Part shown: piece by piece, positions 1-6,114 of the stretch | How the letters are laid out: each line of letters begins with the position of its first letter | Numbering within the stretch: position 1 is the stretch's first letter | DNA from: Natrialbaceae archaeon B1-Br10_E2g27 | GTDB lineage: Archaea; Halobacteriota; Halobacteria; Halobacteriales; Natrialbaceae | Direction of reading: 5' to 3' | Length of the DNA: 15,984 bases | NCBI GenBank assembly: GCA_001563885.1 | Contig: LKMM01000024.1 | Coordinates: forward strand, 1-15,984 | Made by a program: the position numbers and the translations under genes | The notes under the pieces: model-generated | Seen by the model: only the letters and a program-made list of their open reading frames with translations | What the model was told of the DNA's origin: nothing | Databases searched by the model: none

Positions 1-58
1 CAAACACTTCATCGCTGTTTGGCATTCGCAGATTCCGACGTCCGGAGTTTTCTGACAT
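1..58 (-). CDS. eif1A: Translation initiation factor aIF1A (eIF-1A), 5' end only
   Basis: The first 19 codons of a leftward gene lie at the window edge and read MSENSGRRNLRMPNSDEVF. This is the characteristic N-terminus of archaeal aIF1A: a short basic tail, then the start of the OB-fold domain (NLRMPN.DEVF). aIF1A binds the A site of the small ribosomal subunit and works with aIF1 in start-codon selection. The ATG at 58-56 was chosen because a TATA-like TTTAAA (82-87) sits 24-29 bases upstream, which fits a leaderless transcript. The rest of the gene is outside the window. The identification rests on a short but very distinctive stretch. Confidence 0.87.
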   Translation of the reverse strand, partial: MSENSGRRNLRMPNSDEVF

Positions 59-81
59 ACACCAACTACGCAGCACACACG

Positions 82-87
82 TTTAAA
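82..87 (-). promoter_or_regulatory. TATA-like box of the aIF1A gene
   Basis: TTTAAA lies 24-29 bases before the aIF1A ATG on the minus strand. This is the distance expected when transcription starts at or next to the start codon. Confidence 0.6.
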
Positions 88-140
88 TGATCGGAGAGTC
101 GTGTTGACACGGACCCTGCGACCAAAATCATATCAGATAT

Positions 141-653
141 CTATAACTCTCGATCGGAATCCGGGTTCTCGAGGTCCCACAGAAGCTCCGGCAAAAACGC
201 CTCGAGGTTGTCGATCACCCGCCGATCGCTGACGGTAAGTCCCTCACAGTGCTCGTGTGCCGAGTCCCGAATGCCGACGTGCAGGTCGCCATCCTCGAGC
301 CAGACGCCGAGTGGAAACACCGAACATCGGGTTGGTTTCCAGTCTTCCTCGAGGTGAAGCGCACAGAGGCCATCTTCGCGCAAGAACGCACAGGCGTGGC
401 CGTCGTCGGCGACGTGCTCGGTACGGTCTTTTTGCTCGCGGGTGACGAACTTCTCGCCGCGAAAATCGGTGGTCGTCTCCGCTAAGTTGGCTCGCTTGGC
501 CAACTCGAGGAGATCATTATCGTAGAGTAAGACGCCGTGGTGACAACACCAGGTACAGTCATCGACACACTCGAAGGTGAGGTCGGGGTCGAACTCGACG
601 ACGACCTCGCGGCCGGGATAGACCTCGACGCGGGGGGCTCCATCCGAAGACAC
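141..653 (-). CDS. YkgJ-family cysteine-cluster protein
   Basis: This 170-residue acidic protein has eight cysteines in the YkgJ pattern. C29, C33, C36 and C37 (C-x3-C-x2-CC) come first, followed by C88, C97, C110 and C136 around the segment CAFLREDGLCALH..W.PTRCSVFP. The family is predicted to bind an iron-sulfur cluster or zinc, and the exact reaction is unknown for most members. No signal peptide or membrane segment is seen, so it is probably cytosolic. The start is a GTG (653-651); no in-frame ATG lies just upstream. It follows yeiH in the same direction with a 54-nt gap and could be co-transcribed with it. A T-rich stretch (ATTTTGG on the minus strand) lies shortly after the stop. Confidence 0.75.
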   Translation of the reverse strand: MSSDGAPRVEVYPGREVVVEFDPDLTFECVDDCTWCCHHGVLLYDNDLLELAKRANLAETTTDFRGEKFVTREQKDRTEHVADDGHACAFLREDGLCALHLEEDWKPTRCSVFPLGVWLEDGDLHVGIRDSAHEHCEGLTVSDRRVIDNLEAFLPELLWDLENPDSDREL

Positions 654-707
654 GTCAGCCAGGATGGAACGCGGACAAAAGTGTGTTACTGTTCGGTTGA
701 TCGCAGA

Positions 708-1685
708 TCAAAACAGGACTGTCAACAGCGCAAGCGAGAGGGTACTGACGGCCAGAAACCCAATGAGGACGACGAGCGCGGGCTCGAGGCCGGTATTTCG
801 CAAATCCGTGAGCTGTATTTCCGTTCCGAGACCGACGAACGCGAGCAAAAACAGCCAGTTGTAGGCGTTCTCGATCGAGGCCTGCTGGGCCGGCGAGAAG
901 ACGCCGGCACTCGCGAGGACGACGAGTGCAAGAAAGCCAGCGACGAACTTGGGAAACTCCTCCCAGAGCATCCGGGCCGATGATCTCGAAGCAGCTCCCG
1001 TCTGAGTGTAGTAACTCGCGTATACGAGCACGACGAGTCCGATCAGCGCGTTTCGGGTGAGCTTCGTAATCGTCGCCCACTGTCCGGCAAGCTCCGAGTG
1101 GGCAAAGCCAACCGCCACGACCGGTCCCGTCGAGAACATACTGAGCCCGGCCCAGATGCCGAAGACGGTATCGGAGAGTCCGAGCAGATCACCGACGATC
1201 GGATAGACGACCAGCGTAATCGCATCGAACAACAGGACCGTTGCCGCCGCATAGGCGATCTGGTCTTCGCGGGCACGTATCGCCCCGGCGACCGCGACGA
1301 CCGCTGAGACGCCACAGATTCCCGTCCCTGCTGCGAGCAACGAGCCAAACCGGTCTGTGAGTCCGAACACAACCCGCGAGAGAAATTCGACGAACACAAT
1401 TGCAAATCCAACGACGGCGAAAATAACGACCAAGACGACACCCCCTGCCTCGAGAACCGTCTCGAGGGTCACGGAGGCACCCATCAGGACGATTCCGGTT
1501 GCAAGCCATAGTTTGTGCGTTCGAATCCCGGGTCGGAACCAGTCAGAGATGCCGACAATATTTGCGAGGACGAACCCGATCGCAATCGCGACAAGAAGGT
1601 GGTTGACGCCGACGGAAACCGAAAGTCCCCAGGCGAGCACTGCACCACCACAAAGAACGGCAACTCCAGGCAGGCGAGGTCCCAT
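708..1685 (-). CDS. YeiH/UPF0324 family membrane transporter (putative sulfate exporter family)
   Basis: This 325-residue, very hydrophobic protein has about ten membrane segments. The N-terminal part reads GVNHLLVAIAIGFVLANIVG and then LWLATGIVLMGASVT, which fits the YeiH/UPF0324 family (TIGR00698). GTGICGVSAVVAVAGAIRA is the conserved central loop. Members are annotated as putative sulfate exporters by inference only; the substrate here is unknown. A longer reading from 1727 is possible. I chose the ATG at 1685-1683 because it follows the stop of a small upstream gene (TGA-G-ATG) and because the protein then begins just before the first membrane helix. It lies in one transcription unit with the 45-residue protein at 1687-1824. 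Confidence 0.8.
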   Translation of the reverse strand: MGPRLPGVAVLCGGAVLAWGLSVSVGVNHLLVAIAIGFVLANIVGISDWFRPGIRTHKLWLATGIVLMGASVTLETVLEAGGVVLVVIFAVVGFAIVFVEFLSRVVFGLTDRFGSLLAAGTGICGVSAVVAVAGAIRAREDQIAYAAATVLLFDAITLVVYPIVGDLLGLSDTVFGIWAGLSMFSTGPVVAVGFAHSELAGQWATITKLTRNALIGLVVLVYASYYTQTGAASRSSARMLWEEFPKFVAGFLALVVLASAGVFSPAQQASIENAYNWLFLLAFVGLGTEIQLTDLRNTGLEPALVVLIGFLAVSTLSLALLTVLF

Positions 1686-1686
1686 C

Positions 1687-1824
1687 TCACCACGGAATCG
1701 GAATCTCAAAGAGGACGACCAGCACAACGATCACCGACCCGATGACGACACTCTGCCAATCGCGCTCGAGGGCACGCCAACGCGTGCGTACGCTTTCGAC
1801 CGGCCACGCGGGGTCAAACTCCAT
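1687..1824 (-). CDS. 45-residue single-helix membrane microprotein upstream of yeiH
   Basis: This small gene encodes a 45-residue protein. A charged N-terminal half (MEFDPAWPVESVRTRWRALE) is followed by one hydrophobic segment at about residues 24-41 (QSVVIGSVIVVLVVLFE) and a short IPIPW tail. The stop TGA is separated from the YeiH ATG by one base, so translation of the two is probably coupled. A TATA-like CGTTAAGT (1850-1857) lies about 26-33 bases before its ATG, so this gene rather than yeiH is placed as the first leaderless cistron. I do not recognise it. A small partner or assembly subunit of the transporter is a reasonable inference. It could instead be an N-terminal helix of YeiH split off by a frame change, though YeiH proteins elsewhere start near MGPRLPG. 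Confidence 0.6.
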   Translation of the reverse strand: MEFDPAWPVESVRTRWRALERDWQSVVIGSVIVVLVVLFEIPIPW

Positions 1825-1826
1825 CC

Positions 1827-1839
1827 GTTCGATTCGAAC
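1827..1839. promoter_or_regulatory. Palindrome GTTCGA-T-TCGAAC at the yeiH-unit start
   Basis: This perfect 6-1-6 inverted repeat lies between the TATA-like box (1850-1857) and the ATG of the 45-residue gene. It covers the expected transcription start, so it could be a repressor operator. The position is suggestive, but no cognate regulator is seen. Confidence 0.35.
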
Positions 1840-1849
1840 CGATCGGTAC

Positions 1850-1857
1850 ACTTAACG
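1850..1857 (-). promoter_or_regulatory. TATA-like box of the microprotein-yeiH unit
   Basis: CGTTAAGT on the minus strand lies 26-33 bases before the ATG at 1824. The spacing suits a leaderless or nearly leaderless mRNA. Confidence 0.5.
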
Positions 1858-1876
1858 GTTGCCGATCAGCCTCGAG

Positions 1877-2629
1877 CTACCGGCAAAAGTAGTCGTTTTT
1901 GTCGACGGAACCGTTCTCCGAGGCGACCGTATTCCGCAGCGTCCCAATTCCCTCGTAGGTGATCTCGACGGTATCGCCGGGCGCTATCAGGCCCGGGTTG
2001 GCGGGGCTGCCGAAGGCGACGACGTCGCCCGGCTCGAACGTAAATCGCCTCGAGAGATACGAGATAACCTCGTATGGGTCGAACAGCATGAGTTCGGTGG
2101 TGGCCTCCTGTCGGCGCTCGCCGGCGACGTCGGTGTACATCTCGAGCCCGGTCGGATCGAGGTCGGTCTCGAGCCACGGTCCAAGGGGGCCCGAGCCGTC
2201 GAATGCCTTCCGGGCTGTTCGTCCCTGCTGGTCTAATGCGTCGACATCGTTCATGATCGTGTAGCCGCGGACGACTTCCGGGACCGCCTCTGGCGCGACG
2301 TCGCGACAGCGCTCGTCGATGACCGCTGCCAGTTCGCCTGCGTACGTGAGTTCGTCAGTAAAGTCGGGATAGGGAATCGGCTGGCCGTCTCCGAGCAACG
2401 ACGCCGGCGGCTTAATAAAAAAGTCGGGTTCCTCGGGTCGGTCGTACTCCATCTGTTCTATCGTTTCGGCATAATTTCGGCCGACACAGTAGAGTGCAGT
2501 TGGCTCACACGGTGGCAACAATCGGCCATCGACGCCGACCTCGTAGCTGCCGGTATCGGTGACAACCGTGCCGTCATCGTACCGGCCGGCAACGGGCCCA
2601 TTGGGCGTCAGGAGTCTCGCGAGTCGCAT
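1877..2629 (-). CDS. Fumarylacetoacetate hydrolase (FAH) family protein
   Basis: This 250-residue protein shows the FAH fold motifs: ALYCVGRNYAE, DFFIKPPASLLG, LTYAGELAAVID, GYTIMNDVDALDQQGRT, AKAFDGSGPLGPW-like text and PGDVVAFGSPANPG. The family cleaves or decarboxylates 2-oxo acids and acylpyruvates, or isomerises them, with a divalent metal. Two positions look altered. RNYAET occurs where RNYxxH normally supplies a lid histidine. TYAGEL occurs where an E-x-E metal pair normally sits, leaving one glutamate. The substrate is not predictable. An ATG at 2629 is preferred over longer starts because GGTGAT (2639-2644) lies 9 bases upstream as a Shine-Dalgarno site, and a TATA-like TTTAAC lies near 2677-2682. 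Confidence 0.82.
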   Translation of the reverse strand: MRLARLLTPNGPVAGRYDDGTVVTDTGSYEVGVDGRLLPPCEPTALYCVGRNYAETIEQMEYDRPEEPDFFIKPPASLLGDGQPIPYPDFTDELTYAGELAAVIDERCRDVAPEAVPEVVRGYTIMNDVDALDQQGRTARKAFDGSGPLGPWLETDLDPTGLEMYTDVAGERRQEATTELMLFDPYEVISYLSRRFTFEPGDVVAFGSPANPGLIAPGDTVEITYEGIGTLRNTVASENGSVDKNDYFCR

Positions 2630-2638
2630 GCACGTGCT

Positions 2639-2644
2639 ATCACC
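2639..2644 (-). promoter_or_regulatory. Shine-Dalgarno site fixing the FAH-family start
   Basis: GGTGAT on the minus strand matches the end of haloarchaeal 16S rRNA and is 9 bases from the ATG at 2629. Together with TTTAAC at about 2677-2682 it implies a short leader of roughly 20 bases, in contrast to the leaderless neighbours. Confidence 0.5.
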
Positions 2645-2887
2645 GCCACGACGGGTAGGCGTATCGGTCGACGACGTTAAACAAATCGAACAGGTTCGGC
2701 CGCCTCGGCGACTGGGGCACTCGTTGCCGGAAGTCCGAACGAAAGGGATACCGACAATTGACGGGTACGTTTCTCGAAAGCGACGATCCGAGACTCGAGA
2801 GAGTCGAAATCGACGCCCTCGAGACAGGCCCCGCTCGTCACAGGTCGCGTCGACACCCACCGCTGCTGTTAGCTATTTGTGGCTTCT

Positions 2888-2904
2888 CGAGTGAGAAGCA
2901 CTCG
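2888..2904. promoter_or_regulatory. Inverted repeat CGAGTG-N5-CACTCG just before the rhodanese start
   Basis: This perfect 6-bp inverted repeat with a 5-base centre ends one base before the ATG at 2906. It lies downstream of a weak TATA-like CTATTTG (about 2871-2878). It could be an operator over the transcription start or, if transcribed, a hairpin at the start codon. Confidence 0.35.
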
Positions 2905-2905
2905 T

Positions 2906-3790
2906 ATGAGCGATTACGACACTGACGTACTCGTCACGGCCGAATGGGTTGAGGACCATCTCGAGGAGTTCCAGTCGGACGATCCGGCGTATCGACTGGT
3001 CGAAATCGAGAGCCCGACTCCGCCGGACAACGAGTTTCCCTCTCTGTATAGCGAGGGACACATCCCGGGTGCGATTGGCTTCAACTGGGCGGAGGACCTC
3101 TCCGATCAGGATCAGCGAGACGTTTTGAAAAAAGACGACTTCGAGACACTGCTCGGCGAACACGGCATCACCGAGGATTCGACGGTCGTCTTCTACGGCG
3201 ATGGTCACATCCCCAACTGGTTTGCCGTCTTCGCTTACTGGGAGTTCAAATATTATGGCCACGAGGACGCCCGCGTTTTGGATGGCGGGAAAGACTATTG
3301 GGTCGAAAATGACTATCCACTGACCGAAGACGAACCGGCGTTTTCAGCCCAGGAGTACAACGCCCGCGGTCCCTTCGAGAGCATCCGCGCGTACAAAGAC
3401 GACGTCGACAAGGCCCGCGAGGCCGACCTGCCGATGGTCGACGTTCGCTCGCCTGAGGAGTTCTCTGGCGAACTCATCGCGCCACCGGAACTCGACGAAA
3501 CCGCCCAGCGCGGCGGCCACATCCCCGGTGCCTCGAACGTTCCGGTTCCGACGAACTTACAGGACGATGGCCGCTTTCTCCCACCGGAGGAACTCAGAGA
3601 GCTCTACGCCGAAGCCGGCATCGACGGCGACGAGTCGGTCGTCACCTACTGCCGCGTCGGCGAACGGTCGGCGATCGCCTGGTTTGCTCTCTCGGAACTG
3701 CTCGGCTACGAAGACGTCCACAACTACGACGGTTCCTGGACCGAGTGGGGCAATTTGATCCGCGCCCCGATAGCGAAAGGGGAGCAATGA
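2906..3790 (+). CDS. Two-domain rhodanese (thiosulfate/3-mercaptopyruvate sulfurtransferase)
   Basis: This 294-residue protein has two rhodanese domains. The N-terminal domain (about 5-140) has ValGlu.ESP, GHIPGAIGFNW and VVFYGDGHIPNWFA. It carries aspartate and glycine where an active-site cysteine would sit and is catalytically silent, as is usual. The C-terminal domain (about 165-290) has VDVRSPEEFSGE, GHIPGASNVP and the active loop C249-RVGER, with C249 the only cysteine in the protein. Such enzymes transfer sulfane sulfur from thiosulfate to acceptors such as cyanide or thiols in the cytosol. The loop is followed by SAI rather than the common SSH. The ATG at 2906 is preferred over one at 2879 because the TATA-like element overlaps the upstream one. 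The gene is divergent from the FAH-family gene, with a 276-base intergenic region. Confidence 0.88.
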   Translation: MSDYDTDVLVTAEWVEDHLEEFQSDDPAYRLVEIESPTPPDNEFPSLYSEGHIPGAIGFNWAEDLSDQDQRDVLKKDDFETLLGEHGITEDSTVVFYGDGHIPNWFAVFAYWEFKYYGHEDARVLDGGKDYWVENDYPLTEDEPAFSAQEYNARGPFESIRAYKDDVDKAREADLPMVDVRSPEEFSGELIAPPELDETAQRGGHIPGASNVPVPTNLQDDGRFLPPEELRELYAEAGIDGDESVVTYCRVGERSAIAWFALSELLGYEDVHNYDGSWTEWGNLIRAPIAKGEQ

Positions 3791-3799
3791 GGTGACGAA

Positions 3800-3811
3800 T
3801 TTCTCGAGAAA
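3800..3811. other. 12-bp perfect palindrome after the rhodanese stop
   Basis: TTTCTCGAGAAA begins 10 bases after the TGA at 3788-3790. It may help define the 3' end of the transcript. There is no clear T-run, so a terminator call would be speculative. Confidence 0.3.
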
Positions 3812-3899
3812 GCAAACGGCGAAGGTAGCGAGCCCTAAGAAAAGAGAGGAGTGAGCAACAACCACCTCGATACACCCACCGCACGCGCAAGGTCATCCC

Positions 3900-3907
3900 T
3901 TTTTATC
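3900..3907 (+). promoter_or_regulatory. TATA-like box of the 68-residue gene
   Basis: TTTTTATC lies 21-28 bases before the ATG at 3928, consistent with leaderless transcription. Confidence 0.6.
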
Positions 3908-3927
3908 GACGTTGTCGTTCGTCGCGT

Positions 3928-4134
3928 ATGGTTTCGACAGCCAACAGCAATCGGAGCGATCTGTTGAAAAACGCAGGCGTCATCACGACCGTCATCGACG
4001 CGGCGATGGAGTTTACGAAGGGGCGGCCCAAAGCCGGGGCACTGTTGCTCGGGGCAGCGGCGGTTTCCTCGAGAATTCCCGGCTTCGGGACGGCGGTCTC
4101 GCTTTTGTTGCGGGCCTACCGACGGTTCCGGTAA
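3928..4134 (+). CDS. Small hypothetical protein, 68 residues
   Basis: This small basic protein starts MVSTANSNRSDLLKNAGVIT and ends LLLRAYRRFR. A hydrophobic, alanine- and glycine-rich middle (about residues 38-48, AGALLLGAAAVSS, and 52-61, FGTAVSLLL) suggests membrane association, perhaps a short hairpin. In an acidic haloarchaeal proteome its basic ends are notable. A TATA-like box at 3900-3907 supports expression as a leaderless mRNA. I cannot assign a function. It converges on the amidohydrolase gene with a 22-base gap that contains a small hairpin. Confidence 0.68.
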   Translation: MVSTANSNRSDLLKNAGVITTVIDAAMEFTKGRPKAGALLLGAAAVSSRIPGFGTAVSLLLRAYRRFR

Positions 4135-4136
4135 GC

Positions 4137-4157
4137 GGGTCACCACCGTCGTGGCCC
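4137..4157. terminator. Hairpin between convergent genes
   Basis: GGG-tca-CCAC-cgtc-GTGG-CCC fills almost the whole 22-base gap between two convergent stop codons (4132-4134 plus, 4159-4157 minus). It overlaps the last base of the minus-strand stop. It may act as a bidirectional 3'-end structure. The stem is short and has a bulge. Confidence 0.3.
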
Positions 4158-5245
4158 TATCGGAGAAGCGACGCGGCGTTTCGGTATCGGATATCGGCCC
4201 ACGCCTCGAGGTCGAGCTCAACGTTGTCGAAGAGTTCAAACTGTGGAACGTGCTGGTCGGGAAAGAGGTAGTCGGTGCCGAAGATGAGTTGTTCGTGATG
4301 GGTTTCGAAAAACTCCTGTGTGAATTCGGGATCTCGGCTGAGGGCATCCCAGCCCGCACCTGCGGAAATATCACCGTAAATATTGTCGTACTCGGCGAGG
4401 AGTTCGGGCACCCGTCCGCCGTCTTCGACAGGGCCGTCGTGTGCGCCGGTGCGATCCATCGTGTCGACACCGTCGGAAATATGGATCCACCATCCGTGGG
4501 CGTGAGCGATGAAATTGACGTCCGGAAACGACTCGAGAACGCTTTCGAGACCGGAGAGACCGATCGTGTCGGTCATCGCGGTTTCGTCGGTGTGAAAGAG
4601 AACGGGCAAGTCGTGATTGGCACAGAGTTCATAGAGCGTGTCGGCTCTCTCGTCGTCGATTCCGACGCCGGCTTTGAGTTCGCCAAAGCCACGGGCTCCT
4701 GCCTCGAGATAGCTCTCGAGGACTTCCTCGACGGGTTCCTCGCCGTATTCGAGCGATCGAGGGTCGACAGTACAGAAGGGGATGAGTCGATTCGGGTAGG
4801 TGGCGACTTCGTCGACGATCCACCAGCTCGAGGCGGCAACGGGGTAGGCTTCGGGCGAGTCGAGCGCGAGGACGTTTGCAACGTCAATTCCCTTTCGGTC
4901 CATCCAGTCGACAAGTTCGTCGACGAACAGCGGGTCGTTGCCCCGTGATTGCACCGGGATGATGTGGGTGTGGACATCGTACAACGGGAGGTCGTCGACG
5001 CTATCGGCGTCGTCAGGGTCGGCTGCTATGTCGTCGATCGGGTTGGACTCGAACGCGTCGGTTTCGTCGTCGTCAGTTTCGCCGGGGAACAGCGAGAGAC
5101 AGCCAGCCAACGAGCCGAGGATACCCGCGCCGGTCGCGGCTGCAAACGGCCGCCGGCCGGCCCGGTCGGACCGCGGTCCCTCGCCGTCGGCGTCCGAACG
5201 AACGGTACGCGAATCGCCGTCCGGTTGGGGACGTGATAGGACCAT
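4157..5245 (-). CDS. Tat-type lipoprotein amidohydrolase (Amidohydrolase_2 family)
   Basis: This 362-residue protein has two parts. Residues 1-49 hold a twin arginine (R31-R32, RRPFAAATGAGILGSLAGC) and a lipobox LAGC ending at C49, so it is probably exported folded by the Tat system and lipid-anchored outside the cell. After an acidic linker, residues 88-362 form an amidohydrolase barrel. The visible signatures are YDVHTH (H92, H94), GFGELK, H218 in LFHTD, FIAHAHGWW (H248, H250), NIYGDISAG and D325 in LIFGTDYLFP. These are the metal-binding and catalytic positions of the ACMSD-like amidohydrolases. The substrate is unknown. CTAAATG on the plus strand at 5268-5274 is a TATA-like box about 25 bases upstream, which supports the ATG at 5245 and a leaderless mRNA. 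Confidence 0.82.
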   Translation of the reverse strand: MVLSRPQPDGDSRTVRSDADGEGPRSDRAGRRPFAAATGAGILGSLAGCLSLFPGETDDDETDAFESNPIDDIAADPDDADSVDDLPLYDVHTHIIPVQSRGNDPLFVDELVDWMDRKGIDVANVLALDSPEAYPVAASSWWIVDEVATYPNRLIPFCTVDPRSLEYGEEPVEEVLESYLEAGARGFGELKAGVGIDDERADTLYELCANHDLPVLFHTDETAMTDTIGLSGLESVLESFPDVNFIAHAHGWWIHISDGVDTMDRTGAHDGPVEDGGRVPELLAEYDNIYGDISAGAGWDALSRDPEFTQEFFETHHEQLIFGTDYLFPDQHVPQFELFDNVELDLEAWADIRYRNAASLLR

Positions 5246-5267
5246 ACCGAAGCTTCCAGACGAAGGG

Positions 5268-5274
5268 CTAAATG
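5268..5274 (-). promoter_or_regulatory. TATA-like box of the amidohydrolase gene
   Basis: CATTTAG on the minus strand lies 23-29 bases before the ATG at 5245. The rest of the divergent intergenic region (5246-5486) holds the lipoprotein promoter and short direct repeats. Confidence 0.5.
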
Positions 5275-5397
5275 CTCACGGCTGTATCGACTGGATAACC
5301 GGACGGTGACGACGCGACGGGACACTGTTTCGCCGATCATAAAACCTAGAGATAGCTGACGGTACGTACAGCCGAAGAAAGCAGATACTACCACGGT

Positions 5398-5436
5398 TAA
5401 TTCGGCTTAACTGTCCCGAACTGTTAGTAATTCGGC
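5398..5436. repeat. Nested short direct repeats upstream of the acidic lipoprotein gene
   Basis: TAATTCGGC occurs at 5398-5406 and 5428-5436, 30 bases apart. Between the copies AACTGT occurs at 5409-5414 and 5419-5424, 10 bases apart. Both spacings are whole turns of DNA. The block lies just before a TATA-like ATTATTTC at 5453-5460, so it may be an activator or repressor binding array. It is also upstream of the divergent amidohydrolase gene. Confidence 0.4.
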
Positions 5437-5452
5437 CGGTTGATCACCCGGC

Positions 5453-5460
5453 ATTATTTC
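5453..5460 (+). promoter_or_regulatory. TATA-like box of the acidic lipoprotein gene
   Basis: The AT-rich ATTATTTC lies 27-34 bases before the ATG at 5487, in the range for a leaderless or very short leader. An imperfect inverted repeat (GCCGG 5435-5439, CCGGC 5448-5452) directly abuts it. Confidence 0.45.
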
Positions 5461-5486
5461 TCTGAGGTAGTGGGTCCGAATGCAGC

Positions 5487-5885
5487 ATGTCAAAACGAAC
5501 GTTGACGCGACGACGCTTGACCGCCGTGATGGGTGCAGGACTGGCGGTTGGCCTGGCCGGATGTGCCGATGACGAAGAGGACCTCGACGAAGAGGGAATG
5601 GATGACCAATTCGAGGACGACCTCGAAGACGACGGGATGGATGACGATGGGATGGACGACGATGGCCTCGAAGATGGTGACGATGACGGCCTCGAAGACG
5701 ACGGGATGGATGACGATGGGATGGATGACGATGGCCTCGAGGATGGTGACGACGAAGACGATGGCCTCGAGGATGATGACGATGACGGCCTCGAGGACGA
5801 CGAAGACGATGGGATGGATGACGATGGCCTCGAGGATGGTGACGACCTCGAGGACGGCGAAGACGATGAGGAGATGGCACTCTGA
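5487..5885 (+). CDS. Highly acidic repeat lipoprotein (Tat-type signal)
   Basis: This 132-residue protein starts MSKRTLTRRRLTAVMGAGLA and has a lipobox LAGC with C26 as the likely lipidated cysteine. The arginines at 8-10 suggest Tat export. The rest (about 27-132) is built almost only from D, E, G, M and L, in repeats such as DDGMDDDGLEDGDDDG, with no aromatic residue beyond one early F. The runs of D-x-D-G resemble calcium-loop chemistry, but no defined EF-hand or dockerin repeat is present, and calcium binding is only a guess. At the DNA level a 69-bp unit is duplicated (5621-5689 and from 5690). A compositionally similar reading exists in other frames, but the signal peptide and lipobox make this frame convincing. 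Function unknown. Confidence 0.75.
   Translation: MSKRTLTRRRLTAVMGAGLAVGLAGCADDEEDLDEEGMDDQFEDDLEDDGMDDDGMDDDGLEDGDDDGLEDDGMDDDGMDDDGLEDGDDEDDGLEDDDDDGLEDDEDDGMDDDGLEDGDDLEDGEDDEEMAL
5621..5764 (+). repeat. 69-bp tandem duplication inside the acidic lipoprotein gene
   Basis: The segment starting CCTCGAAGACGACGGGATGG at 5621 recurs at 5690. Over the first 63 bases I see only two differences, both silent T/C or A/G changes. The second copy carries two extra codons near its end. The period of 69 equals 23 codons, so the frame is kept. Shorter, more diverged pieces of the same unit continue to about 5850. Confidence 0.8.
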
Positions 5886-5922
5886 GCGCTAGCCCTTGTT
5901 CGCTTTCGGGTGGTCGATGACA

Positions 5923-5939
5923 CACCGTTCGAGACGGTG
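5923..5939. other. Small hairpin downstream of the acidic lipoprotein gene
   Basis: CACCGT-tcgag-ACGGTG is a perfect 6-bp stem about 38 bases after the stop. It may shape the 3' end; no T-run follows. Otherwise 5886-6045 shows no gene that I can support. Confidence 0.3.
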
Positions 5940-6045
5940 CGTTCGACGCTTGCGTTGAACGTGACAATCTCCCGACGATGTCGGCTTCCTTCGTTCGTAT
6001 TGAGCAACAGACTCGCCGAACATGCCAACGTCTGCTGGTTTGCTC

Positions 6046-6114
6046 ATACTGCCGGACGTCCGTCGTGAATCGCCGCTACGAAATGGAGATCACCACAGGT
6101 CCGTCCGATAGTAT
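6046..6114 (-). repeat. Dispersed palindromic element, copy A, starting in the gnd stop codon
   Basis: The ends are ATACTGCCGGACG on the plus strand at 6046 and CGTCCGATAGTAT ending at 6114. They form an imperfect inverted repeat (11 of 13 match). The first 24 bases match copy B (9990-10013) at 23 positions, and the last 15 bases are identical to copy B. The interior is different in sequence but still folds: on the minus strand GTGATCTCC can pair with GGCGATTCAC with one bulge and one mismatch. On the minus strand the conserved end begins with the final A of the 6-phosphogluconate dehydrogenase TGA. No transposase is encoded. Confidence 0.75.

Noticed and set aside
5621..5850. A CRISPR-like array
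   Set aside because: The repeats are contiguous, in frame and coding, with no unique spacers.
5407..6028. Long minus-strand frames rich in S, P, R and H opposite the acidic lipoprotein gene
   Set aside because: They are the mirror of the GAC/GAT/GAG-rich repeats; the plus frame has a signal peptide, lipobox and promoter.
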